From: Phascolomyces articulosus | Lineage: Eukaryota > Mucoromycota > Mucoromycetes > Mucorales > Lichtheimiaceae | Assembly (NCBI GenBank): GCA_025677815.1 | Contig: JAIXMP010000018.1 | Location: 620,001-684,000, forward strand | Length of the DNA: 64,000 bases | Reading direction: 5' to 3' | In this document: positions 36,138 to 48,104 of the stretch, piece by piece | Position numbering within the stretch: the first letter of the stretch is position 1 | Layout of the letters: each line of letters begins with the position of its first letter | The notes under the pieces: model-generated | Database searches by the model: none | Seen by the model: only the letters and a program-made list of their open reading frames with translations | Told to the model about the DNA's origin: nothing | Translations under genes and position numbers: made by a program

Positions 36138-38908
36138 TTAAAGGAAACTCCACAAAGTACCAAAGAAAGCTAAACAACAAGAAATGACTACCAAGACATG
36201 ATGCCATAATCGACTGGTAGGAGACATGGCATCACCAAATAATTTTAGATAACATAAAAGTGGTAAAATCGCACTGATCATGTAACTGAAAAAGGCACCG
36301 ATCAATGCCATGATTTTTTCAAATTCCGGAATCAAGAATGATACGGTCACAATAAAGACGCTGATGGTCGTACGACTCAAGATCGTTAATGCAGGTTCAC
36401 GCCATGAGCTTTTTGATAACCATCCATGAATGGTGGCACTTTGCCGAAATACAGCAATTTCAAAGGCAAGATTGACAGGGTTCAAGTTAAGACCTATTTT
36501 TTTAGTTTAAAAGAAAGTGAGTATGGGGGTTTGTGCATAGTAGTAAAACAGTTTGTTGTTGTTTGTGTTTTATATAATGAAATAAAGAGATCCGCACCGT
36601 ATTTTGCAAAAGGTTGCAATGCCATAAGCCAAACAGCAAGTCGATTTAATGCTTGATTATATTCAGGTACAAGAACAAGGTTTTGTGTAATCTATAATTT
36701 TTTGTTCAGTTAGTGATTTTTTGTTATGATAATAGAATAAACACTTCGAGAAGAATCATAGCATATCCCTTTTGTATTTTCTTTCTCCTTATTTATAGAC
36801 ATACACACACACACACACATATATATATATAGACTATGGTGTTTATCCAACAACCAAAACTCCTTGCATAAAATTACAAGTAATCATAATAGTTTACCTC
36901 CTGCATTGTCTGTGAACCAAACATTAAATAACCACATGCTGCAACACCAAAATAAATAACAGTGGTAACACAATAGGTATAATTGACCATAGTATCATAT
37001 TGTTTCGGATTATCCATATCACGATAAACGGTTGGGAATACAGCATGGCTAGCGAATCCTGCCATGATCTATCATAATAAAAGAAGTGTGAAAAAAAAAA
37101 TCTCATTCTATACTATTATTTTTTTTTTCTCATGAAATGATTTTTTCACAAGGAAATAGAATATATAAATCAAAACTTACAAGACCAAACGATAAGGGAA
37201 ATTTCATATAATCATCTGGGAAAAGAGAAGTATCCTATAATTATTGATTCATTTAGGCCCAAACTTGATAGGAATAAAGTACAAATGTAGTTAAAAACTT
37301 ACTGCTGGTTCAAGCAAACTACCCGGAGTATGAACTTTTGTGAATCCATCATAAAGCATGACCAAAATAATACTGATAGCACTAATCACGCCTAAAAGAC
37401 TTGAATAAGAAAGATAACAAACAGGGAAAAATAACATGGGCGTAAGAATGAAGAATGAAAGAATGCGAAGTTGAAGGGTATCAAAACCAGGGAATAATGA
37501 ATTTAATCCATCACCAAGGAGAATCACCATGGCAATACTAAAAAAAAGTCATGAATGAGTTGTTATTTTGTTTGTTTTATAATTCATTTAAATAAAGACA
37601 TTATATGATTACCTATTGCTGACCAATTCAGTGATAAATAATGTAGTAACAAAGATTCGACCACGCATACCATAAGCTGCACCGGCCAGATCACCAAATG
37701 TACGGGATTCTGGGTCAGCTTCTAATAATCGACCCAACAATTTGGCTGTATAATTGGTTATCAAACAACAAAACATAAATATAGAAATACCGGCCACCCA
37801 TCCTGCAAACTGTTATATATGGTAAATATAAATAATAAATAAAGCATATAGATACATGTTATTTGTTTTGATCAGTTCACTCTCATTCCATTTTTAAAAT
37901 TCATGTTTTTTCCTTTTCTTCTCTTTCCATACCACTTTACCTTGAAACCAAGGGGTAATGCAAGAATACCAACACCGAGTAAAATATTAATAGAATTAAA
38001 TATGGATTGATAAAAAGAGGATTTACGATGTTCTTCATAAATAGCAGGGGTATTATCACGCGCTGTAGCGTAATGACTAATTCCAGATATGGAAGCAACA
38101 GTAGCCAATCGGTAATCATCCGCTACAGTAGCAATCGTGGCTGTTGACATGACACGATCTAATCCATTCATTAATAATGAGGTGCGTTCATTGTTGTGAT
38201 GTGATTGTAGTTGATCCAATTGAGAATAAAAAGAGGAGGAACGACGTTGATAATGGTATTCACCCGAGGGGCGTCTATATTTGGATGGAAATATAATTAT
38301 GTTAGTACACGCGATTTATATATATATAGATCGAGAGATGAGTGTGAATTGAGCAAGAGAGAAGAGGAGTATTAAAGATGGAGATTGATAAGAAGGGGAT
38401 CTCCTAAATTAAAGTTATTATTGTTTACCTAGACATTGAACTCATATTGGATGATGTAGATAATTTATCTTCTTCATCGTCATGCTATTGTTGTAAGTGA
38501 TTCAATTCCAACCCGAGTCAGTTCAATTAGTTGTAAAAATAAAAAAATGCAATCATAGATAAGTAACCTTTAATTCTTCTACTTTTTTTTAAAAAAAAAT
38601 CAAGACTTTACCAATCGATAAGCACCCGTATGAATAGGTGGTGATGTAGAAGCAGAAGAAGGTACGGCTACATTTTCGGCCATAAACATAAGTGAAGTAC
38701 GCGAATATGATCCAACAAAAGATCCAATTCGATCCGATAAAGAGTTTCCAGAGAGTCGTTCTTCTATGCCATTGGTAGTATCCAATGGTGTGGCGCCATA
38801 CGAGTGATAGCTGTCATTCGGATCAGGAGACAAATGTGAAGGATGAAGATTTCGAATTCGAGGAATGGATTCATTATTGGAAGGACTTGACCGATTTGGA
38901 ATGTCCAT
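36138..38908 (-). CDS. AVT1-like vacuolar amino acid transporter
   Basis: Amino acid/auxin permease family member, probably a vacuolar amino acid/proton antiporter. Nine exons (38908-38612, 38484-38429, 38274-37941, 37809-37613, 37537-37303, 37234-37181, 37068-36898, 36691-36598, 36493-36138) give 597 aa. About 215 hydrophilic, Ser-rich N-terminal residues, typical of AVT1, precede the first helix ([29 protein letters not shown]), where intron 3 falls between FK and FAG. About ten more membrane segments follow, including GFASHAVFPTVYRDM and YLMFGSQTMQE, which match conserved family blocks. All junctions keep phase. The donor at 36597 (GTGCGG) is weak but required. Substrate range cannot be read from sequence. 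Confidence 0.92.
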
Positions 38909-40715
38909 TGTGTTTTTTTTTGTGAGGAAGAAGAGAGAAGGGAGGAAAGTCAGTAAAAGAAATAGAAGAGTAAAAGAAAAAGAGAAAGAAAAAAATGTTT
39001 CTTTGTTTGTTGGGTTGCTTTTATGGTTGTTTGAGAGGAGAAAAGGGACCTTGTTACATTTAAGGAAAGTTGTACAGCGAAATACTTTTATATACACCTT
39101 TTTGAAAATATCAGGAACATATCTGCATTATTATTACTTTTAGCAGTAACTTATTCGTCAATCAGTCAATAATAATTGTCGTTCTTTGATTTACTCATAC
39201 TCTATCTATCTATGTATATGTTTATTCATAGATATATATTCTTATTCTTATTATCGACAAATAACCATTTATCATCATGATGTACAAATTAGTTTTTCCA
39301 ATCGAAGAACCTTAAAAAAAAAGACGGAGACCAGAACCCGCTTATTTGTTTGATAGGTTTCGACTTTTCGAATAACAACAACAATCAAGACAATCGGAGT
39401 TTTATCTCTGAAAAAAAGAAAGCTGCTTCTCTTATCTATTTTTGCATAATAAAAAAAGAGTGTGTGGTACTATAATAAAATATAGGAGAAGTAAATCCTT
39501 TATCTTATCTTTTTGTGGTGTACAGCATCCATTATATTATCAACATCACCATCATATTTTTATTATATAAACTCTTAAAATATGATGACGACGATGGATA
39601 CACATAACAACAGCAACATTTACATAAATTGTCATTGAATAGCGTGATTTTGAAACAAAAGTTTTTTTGTTTTTATTTTAATAACATTACTGCTTCTCCT
39701 GTCCATCCATTTCACTTTCTCTCTCCTTGACTGTTTAAAACTTATCATCCATTGCAGTTTGTTTGACAACGAAATACAACACTGATTTTGGTATTATATA
39801 AAAATATATATACGAATTTCAGGATGTTTGGCACGTTATATATAGGTAATTTGCTCCTTTTCCTCCTTGATAAAAATTGGGTTTGAGATCTTTTTCTATA
39901 GAACACAGATTTCAAAATCAAGTTATTATCGTACATTATCATTTTTTTAAGCAAGATGATGCTGATGTCTTACCTTGAAAACCTCCTTGTTTTGATTTGA
40001 AGTGTTGTGTTGGGACCCATTAAAATTGTTTTCAGCCACATTGATACATTTACTTTGGACTGCATCACTTTATTTATTTGCATTAAAGGACATTTCCATT
40101 TTATTGACTTTTAATAATATGACAAATATTTATTTATAATACTTTTCCTGTTGTCCATATAATACCCATATTCTTTGGATGGCGTAAAAAAAAGTATGAG
40201 TCACCTTGTAATACTATTCCCACAATAAGTATATGTTTTTTTATCTGTCTTCTAGTGCTTTCCATTGCACCCATCTATATCTATCTACACCAAGATCCTT
40301 TATTTACTAAATATAAAGAACATGATATCAACGGTGTGAATAATATAATTATTTATTATTTCGCTGTAACGGGAATTCCATCATCCTATGACTTTTCTCT
40401 TCTATAAATGTAACTGTTTATCCTGTAAAAATAACCACCACCTTCGTCGAAAAACTTACAGCAACAGTATTTAACTTTATTTCCAAGTCTAAAGGATAAG
40501 CCATTAAGGAAAAAAAAAGTATATTAGACATATTCTCATTCCACCTTTTTGCTATTCAATTGCAATATATAAAAATAAAAACTAAATCGACTGCATCAGA
40601 TCTACCACGAATCAACACTCTTGTGTCAAGATTCATTAAGGATCAAACCATTTGCAATTTGTGTCAATATTTTGAAAACTTTCATATATATATATGAGTA
40701 TCCATAAAAAACACT
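38909..40715. other. intergenic, no supported gene
   Basis: 1.8 kb of AT-rich sequence upstream of the transporter. The frame extending upstream of its start (to 39097) is hydrophobic, low-complexity 5' leader. The 69-codon reverse frame at 39745-39954 is unsupported. Confidence 0.5.
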
Positions 40716-41632
40716 TGTTTCAAACACTATGGACACGAAAAGAGAGTCCCATATATTCCTTTGTTTTTTATAGTGTGCACGAATTTACACACTTTCAGTT
40801 ATAATAAAATTTAGTTTATTATGCGTGCAACTTATTTTTACTACTTGTCAATTCATTAAATCACATTCCCCATGATCAACAAACGTGTTAAATCCAGAAT
40901 TGCAAAGCTCGAAGCATTATTTTTTTTATTGACATGGCCTGTGCATTCGGAACCATCCCGAAAGGATTATCATGGTAATAAAAACCAAGAATTGTTTTCC
41001 AATCATTAAAATAACAGAGACATTTAAATTATAATGAAATAAACAATGGCATGTCTTATTATTATATGAAAATGAAACACAACAAGTTTATTATAACAAA
41101 AGAACTTAATATCACAATATGGTATAAAGTTTTTCTGTTTGATTTTTTTTATCGTTTTCATTATTTATAATAAGGTATGGGAGAAATCCCCCTCAAAAAA
41201 TTAGCGCAACACCAAAAGGTGAGCAGCAGACATGTTATGTTGAAATAATTTTCTGTCATTGCATCAGTAAGCCTTCATTTGCAATGTTGGAAAGGTAAGT
41301 GGCAAAGAAGAAAAAAAGAGAAAAGAGAAAGGTCTTTATATACTTTTTTCATTTTAGTTTTAAGACCCGATGAGTTTTTTGTGGCTATTTTGTAGCGCAG
41401 CATATGTTTGTATGCTTATATACGCATATAAGTTATACGGTAAAAAAGTAATAAAAAAAGAGAAAGTGAATGAAGTAAATGTCAAAAAAGAAGTGTGTTG
41501 TTGTTATGGAAATTAAGTAAAGTGGTTCCTAGCTGAGGTGCCTGTAGTAAACCATACTTTATTTGTTTCACCTGCTTGGTCACAAAGATCTGCAAGGTGG
41601 CGCTCCGATTTATTTTTTTAAGGGTAAAATCC
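40716..41632 (-). repeat. dispersed LTR-like repeat, copy 2 (uninterrupted)
   Basis: Inverted relative to copies 1 and 3 and the most complete intact copy, about 917 bp. Read on the reverse strand it has GGAGCGCCACC, a TATA-like GTATATAAAGACC, a pyrimidine tract, TTCTTTGCCACTTACC, GTTGCGCTAATTTTTTG and ends GTGTTTGAAACA, where similarity to copy 3 also stops. A TG...CA-type boundary and a promoter-like core fit a solo LTR, but no flanking duplication is evident and no gag/pol lies in the window. It holds the empty target site for the insertion found in copy 3. Confidence 0.85.
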
Positions 41633-42216
41633 CAATATGAAAATTCCAATAACGTTAGTTATTACTATTAATAAGAGAAAGACAAAAGGTATTAATCATT
41701 GTTTTCCAGTATATAACGGAGGACAAAACTGTATACATTATAATTATTTTAGGATAACAGAATGCGTATAAGTATTTCAATAATGAGAAAATGCTTTGCA
41801 AGAGAAGGGCTATTAATCATTACCAGAAGCGGAAAAAGGATGGAACAAAAAAAGCGAATCGTATTGTTTAATACAACAGGAAAATCAAATTTTATATAAT
41901 GGAGTGTGCTTATGGGTGTAGGATTAATTGTGCATCATGAGTATACTTACTGGCCTTCCATAAAGTGCCATTTATTAAGTGTCGCTTATAACTCAATAAT
42001 AACAACATCAATAAATTTGACGCATACTTTCTCTGGTGGGCTACATAAGTAAATACAGAAAGCCTATTTATTCCAACATTCACATGCAAAAGTTCTTAAC
42101 GTTGTCCATCAGCAATAGAAGAATCAGTCTCGGAAAAAAGACATAAAAAATTATATATATACGTATACAAAAAAGAAATATATATTTTGGGAAATCAATT
42201 CATATTAATAGTAGTT
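41633..42216. other. intergenic, 3' flank of the START-like gene
   Basis: AT-rich with no gene recognised. Confidence 0.5.
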
Positions 42217-42975
42217 TTATGTGCTACTATTTTTATGAATATAATTCACTATGGATAAGACATCCTTATGAAATTCTTTGGCGACTACCCAATCGGATAA
42301 ACACCTTGGTATCCATCCACCTGGGTTGGACCGTTGAATACATGTCCATTCCACTTTACCATCCTTCAATTCGCATACACGTTCCCAAGCTTCATAAGAT
42401 CCCCGAACATAATTTCGTACAGGACGTAAATGTGTAGGTCGTACCGGTTTTGACACGACCATAAATTCGCGTAATCCAGTAATGTCATTCTTTTGTTCGC
42501 GTGTTGCTACCAATTCAATAAATTCACGACTGGATGCTAAAGTTGCTTTGAATCCTAACCAATATACGCCAGCGGATCCTTCTTTTTGTTTTCCTTTTTC
42601 ATTGGAGTTAAGGTCGTCCTTGGTGTGATTGTTATTATTATTATCATTAGAAAGATCAAATAATTTTTTTGCTTCAACCATCAATTCGACATATTTTGTT
42701 TCATTGATAGAATGGTTTACAAATAAAAGTTCGCGTAGTTGCTCGTACGTGATATTGTCATGTTGACTATTCCTTTGAATCAGTTTATGTCCATTGTCAT
42801 TTTGTTTCTGTTGTGCTTTTTTTTGTCGTATAGTGACACCTTGTGTTTCAGAACGAGTTGGCCATTCCTGCGATTCCGTGACAAGTTGTAATGTCTCATT
42901 AAATAACTCATTGAGGAGATTGTTTATTTCTTGTGGTGAAGCATTACGTAGTTGTTCTTCTTGAAAACGTTTCAT
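42217..42975 (-). CDS. START-like (DUF3074-type) protein
   Basis: Single-exon gene of 252 aa. Residues 1-130 are polar, with an Asn run (NDNNNNN) and Lys-rich segments. The second half (VYWLGFKATLASSREFIELVATREQ; LREFMVVSKPVRPTHL, ending GSYEAWERVCELKDGKVEWTCIQRSNPGGWIPRCLSDWVVAKEFHKDVLSIVNYI) resembles the C-terminal half of START-like lipid-binding domains, including the amphipathic final helix. Ligand and role are unknown. No membrane segment or signal is seen. The 3' end lies 2 kb from repeat copy 2 and no truncation is evident. Confidence 0.7.
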   Translation of the reverse strand: MKRFQEEQLRNASPQEINNLLNELFNETLQLVTESQEWPTRSETQGVTIRQKKAQQKQNDNGHKLIQRNSQHDNITYEQLRELLFVNHSINETKYVELMVEAKKLFDLSNDNNNNNHTKDDLNSNEKGKQKEGSAGVYWLGFKATLASSREFIELVATREQKNDITGLREFMVVSKPVRPTHLRPVRNYVRGSYEAWERVCELKDGKVEWTCIQRSNPGGWIPRCLSDWVVAKEFHKDVLSIVNYIHKNSST

Positions 42976-43509
42976 AGTGGAAATAATTGTTTTGGTTATA
43001 AAAGTTGAAGAAGGACCTGAGAATGTTTTTCGTGCAGGAATTTTTTTTTATTTTTTGATGTTACACACTTCATGAAAAAGAGATGTTTTCATTATTATAC
43101 ATCGTATGTAAACTTCATTGGAGTATATTATTTTTTTTCGGATCGTTCAATTTCATTTATATCTTTAGAAATATGCTATATGATAAAAGAAGTTGATTAT
43201 AAATAGCTATTTGTGTACTGCTGGTAGTGGATGAGGGAACAATTATTGAGCGACTTTGGAAATTTATTTTTCCCCTTTGTGCTTGTATAAAAATTCATCC
43301 AGGGTTGCACAGGATATATGCAAACCATTTATCCGTTTACGGAACATCGGCCTTCAAAAAGCCGAATTATGGAATGGGCTATGAGTACCAACAAGTAATC
43401 TATTATATATATGGTATAAATTATTACAGTATGAAAATCGTAAGTATATTATTTATTATAAATCATATGAAGGAAAAATAATGTGTTGAATAAATAAAAG
43501 CACAAAGGA
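42976..43509. other. intergenic
   Basis: Between the START-like start and the P450 stop. An 84-codon forward frame at 43227-43481 has no recognisable domain and is not called. Confidence 0.5.
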
Positions 43510-45907
43510 TTAAACTAAACGATCTGATCGTTCGATGAACCGAAGATTGGGATATTTTGGTGCAACAACGATTCCTGCATCATGAATTGAATTCAAATTT
43601 GGATATACTGGCAGACCTGTGTCGTTATCCAAAGGTGGTTCGATGGTTGATGTTGCAAAGATACGTACCCAAAAATTAAAGAGTTCTACCTCGGCCTATT
43701 TTAAATGAAGTATGTATATTTATTTTAAAATTAATCATGATAAATAGTGTTCGTATAGCCTGTTACTTACAAGATGGACACCCGGACAGATTCTCCTGTA
43801 AATTTTTTTTAAGGGAAAAAGTAGATATGATAAGCTCTTCATATATTGTAGTTGGTCATTATGATTTTTTTTATAAGTTTTTACCTTCCCCAACCAAACA
43901 TGTATTGATCCCGTTTCTCGACATTCGAATTTAATGATACTGAAATGGGTGTTGGATCTTGAATATATCTTTCTGGCATGAATTCTTCTGGATTAACATA
44001 ACAATCAGGGCTTTTGTTCAATGTATACGTATTTGATAAAATCAACGTTCCCTTTGGTATAAAATATCCATTATATTCAACTATAGTGTTTAATTATAAT
44101 TATTGTTAGGATCAATTATTCCTTTGTTTTTTATAGTAATATTTGATATAAAATTAATGAGGAAGAAAAAAAGAACCAAATACTTACAATCCTTGATAGA
44201 TTCATGAGGTACGGGAAAATGATTCGTGGATCGATATCGAATACATTCCTTTTGAACCGAAAGTAGTAATGGAAGATTCTCTCGATCTTTGTATTTTGGT
44301 AATCTGTTATGTTTAGCATAAAATGATGCGATTTCGTGATATAATCTGTCTTGCACATCCTTGTGATGACATAAAACCACAAATGACCATGCAAGAGTCA
44401 TTCCTGTCGTATCGGTCCCTGCTGTAACTATATCAACTATATATATAGTATGCCGTTGTTAACTCCAGTCTCTTTCTAATTATAATATACTCATCAATCT
44501 CAACGTACCCATCAACACAAGGATATCATCGTCATCAAATTCATTTTCTTCCTTTACTTGATAGATATGCTTGACAAAAGAAGGTTGATCACTTTCAAGT
44601 GCTTCTTGGATCAGATTTTGAAAAAGAGGATTGCGTTTTTTGAAAGTAAAATCAATCATTTCTTTTTCTCGCAGCATAAACAAATTGAATATTTTGGTAA
44701 AAGCAGGCAAAAATGTACGTATATCTCCTGCAGCGGCTCCCCACTTGACAGAGGTATCAATGGTATCGACAACTGCCACAAATAACGGATCATCCACTGA
44801 TTTAGAGCTTTTTCCAAAACAAACCTGCATGATAACATTAAAAGAAGCCAATTGCATATATTTGGTAACATCCACATGACCTTTTTCTTTCGTTCCGTTC
44901 AGCAGTAAATTACTAATGACAACACTTTCTTGTTCAATGGATGCCATCCTACTACTCACAGACTTGGTTCCAGCTGCTGTCATCACTATTTTATAGCATA
45001 TACCAATATGAATCATTGTTATCCAATATATACCATTTCGAAATACTCCATTTTTTATATATATTATTCTCACACACTGCTTATCATTCCATTTTACCAG
45101 CTGCTCTCATTTTTTTCCATCGTTTATCTGGATATGTAAATGCTGGAGCCCTATAAATGGATACGAACATCGTATTTCGTGTTACAAAGATCCGTTATTA
45201 GATCAGTCCCAAAGAATTATTGTGATTCGTTCTATCTATTATGGACATATTAAATCAGATATCCTACCTTTGTCCAAGACCATAGTATTCGAACAAGAAG
45301 ATATGGTATTGTCGACCCGATGTGGCTGCACCTCTTACTTTGAGAATATCATTGGCAATTTGGCGATCACCAATCACGATCCATGGTTTAACGCCCATTT
45401 TTATTTGTATTAGAGGTCCTGTTGAATAGTACATGTTTTAGTCAAAATAAAAACCACATCATATACAGGTTAGATAAAAATGCTCAAAAATGCCACCATC
45501 TTTATGTATGACAAGCAAGAATAAAATCATGATAAAGTGTGTAAGACTGCAAACCATATTTCTTGTGCCATTCATCAAATTTGAGTGCAGGTAATTCAGT
45601 GGGTACTTGAAAGAGATGTCCTGTAATTTTAACAAAAAAAGAAAGAAAGAAAGAAACCGGTTATATATAAAAGATAGAATACTATAGAATGGATTAAATT
45701 CTTTTTATATATACCAAAATATGGAAGTGCACCCTCCGGTGAAGGGATTTCTTTATAATTTGGTCGTGCTTCATTATCATTTTTGATCTTCTTGATCCTC
45801 CTGGACGTATAGTATAAAGTGAAAAATGTTAATCCTGTGGCAATCGTGATGGATATCACAGGTATAATGGTATATTTTTTCTTTAACATGTTATCCAATG
45901 CAATCAT
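43510..45907 (-). CDS. cytochrome P450 monooxygenase
   Basis: ER-anchored haem monooxygenase. Nine exons (45907-45715, 45620-45555, 45418-45268, 45150-45098, 44985-44509, 44436-44188, 44080-43885, 43795-43771, 43695-43510) give 531 aa. The N-terminal anchor is IIPVISITIATGLTFFTLYY (about residues 14-33), followed by a Pro-containing linker (SPEGALPYFG). The I-helix motif AGTDTTG, the ExxR pair in KECIRYRS and the haem loop FGWGRRICPG are intact; intron 7 splits the haem loop after FGWGR and the next exon is only 25 nt. Substrate and CYP family number cannot be assigned. All phases are consistent, so it appears functional. Confidence 0.92.
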
Positions 45908-46672
45908 TGTTTTTTGAGTGAAAGAAAAAAAAAAGAAATAAAGGCGTAAAATAAATATTTAAATAATAATGAGAGTTTCATCTTTGCTCCTTTGTTTCTC
46001 TGAATACCACATGATCTGCATATGCATAACAATATAGCGCACTCTATGCTTTCACCAGTCAATTGGATAATATGCTTCGCTTATTTGATGGACACATGAT
46101 AAATACTAGTAGTTGGTTAATCGCATAGAAAGTTAAGCGTATGTTACTTATTTTTAAATAAACACATCACATTTTGGCAACAGTTGCTTTATTCTTGATG
46201 CCCAGTTCAGATCTAAATTAAGTTGCCTCTTTCGATTTGATCACCATAACATATAAAAATATATTCTAGATTCATATGAAACATCAATGGGATTTTTCAA
46301 ATCTGAGAGAACTACTAGGTATCACCCATAATTATCAATAAAAAAACACCCCAAAAAATATCATACTTTATTCTCTATTCAAAATAGCCTGGCAAACGAG
46401 TCTTTCCTTATTCATTTGTAGCAACCCCATCGACTCATGGACACAACGAAATTAATCCAGATAACAACCATATTGATGCGCTCAAAAAAAGAGTATATCA
46501 AAAAAAAAATAGTAAGTAGTAAGCTTTATAGTGATATTGGATGAACAAAAAAAAAAGAGTGAGAGAGATATTAAGATTACAATTTGTAGGTTGTACGAAT
46601 ATAACGTGTAATAAAATACAATTTGGTATTGCGTTGCTTTTTTTTTAGTAAAAAAAAAAAAATAAGGTATTA
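45908..46672. other. intergenic
   Basis: AT-rich spacer holding the P450 promoter and the 3' flank of the G-beta gene. Poly-A/T tracts only; no gene recognised. Confidence 0.5.
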
Positions 46673-48104
46673 TTAGAATCCCCATAACTACAAAAAATGA
46701 GATATAATTTGTTATTAGTAAAAATCTAATTAATAATGCTACATTGCTTATACTATAATAATAATGATATATATATATTTCTTACCTTTATAGAATGGTC
46801 CCAACTACCGGTACATAACGCCATACCATCTGCAGAAACAGAAAGACATGATACACGATTATCATGACCAGCCAAAGTACCGACATGTTCATTACGTAAA
46901 CTATCCCAGACTTGCACTTTATAATCATCATAGCCTGCAAACATGACTCGACCCGAATTAGAGAAGGAAACAGAAGTAACACCACAATAATTATTTTCAT
47001 CCGAATAAATGTTCAATTCACGATCCGCACGTAGATCAAATAAGCGACAAGTTGCATCATCTGAACCTGTACCGAATGCAGCACCATCAGGAAAGAAGTC
47101 AATTGCATTGATATCTGATTCATGACCTGTAAATGTTTGAACGCATTTCCGTCGTTTGTCTCGAGTGTCCCATACTTTAGCAACATTATCACATGCACCA
47201 GATAAAAAGATATTTGGATTAGCTTTTGTTACAGCCAAACTATATATGTTTTTTTTTAATAAAATGAATAATAATAAAACACATGTTGTTTTAAATATAT
47301 AATTGTTTAGTAACTCTTTCTTTTTCTTTTTATAGTACCTCGTTTTTTTTCTTGGGGTTTTACAGTGTAATGGATAATCTGATATGAATATATAAAAATA
47401 AAATAAAAAAAAAAGGGTCGTAACTTACCACATGACATCGCCTGAATGTTCCTGGAAATCATGGATCTTGACGCCTGCGTCAATATCCCATAGTTTAATA
47501 GTAGTATCACCACTTGCAGTGATAATTTGTCTTTCATTCATAAAACGACAACAACTAAGATATCCAGTATGGCCTGCCAATTGTCTTGCTGGTCGAGACG
47601 GCCCTTCCCGAGATTTCAAATTATATATAGTACAAACATTATCCAAACCACCCGATGCAACCAAATTTCCAGAAGGTGAATGAGCACATGTCATTACCCA
47701 AGACGATTGAAGTGGAATCGCACAGATTTTATGTGTTGTATAAGCTTCCCATACTAAAAGTTTACCGTCTTGTGATGCGGTAACAATTTGTGGTTGATCT
47801 TGAGCCCAATGCAATGCATAGACTTTGGCTAAATGACCTTTTAACGTACGTCGTACTCGAAGTGTCAATTTTGGCAATGGGTCAAGTACTTTTCGTGCAT
47901 TTTCTTGTACTAAAAAATAAATTCAATCATGATTAATATCATTTTTTTAAGGGGTAAAAATTAATATGAGACTTTTTTTTATTTTTATTTACAAGAACCG
48001 TCGGCAAGCTCTTCTCTTCGTCTTTTGACTGCCTCCTTTAAAGTTTCAGCTTGTCGGCGTGCCTCAGCAATTCTATCCGAATAGCTGTCTGTTGGACTAT
48101 TCAT
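46673..48104 (-). CDS. heterotrimeric G-protein beta subunit
   Basis: Gbeta, which pairs with Ggamma at the plasma membrane and signals after receptor activation. Exons 48104-47993, 47909-47429, 47239-46786 and 46687-46673 give 353 aa, the standard length. The N-terminal coiled-coil helix ([25 protein letters not shown]) pairs with gamma. The seven-bladed propeller includes [115 protein letters not shown] and [30 protein letters not shown]. The last exon is only 15 nt and encodes LWGF-stop, completing the final blade; without it the protein would end in intron sequence. Mucorales carry several Gbeta genes, so no specific paralogue is named. Confidence 0.95.

Noticed and set aside
38909..39097. 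Upstream extension of the amino acid transporter N-terminus
   Set aside because: The in-frame extension is hydrophobic low-complexity leader sequence (Phe/Leu/Ser-rich); MDIPNRSSPSNNES is a more typical AVT start.
43227..43481. 84-codon forward frame between START-like and P450 genes
   Set aside because: No domain or signal; likely chance.
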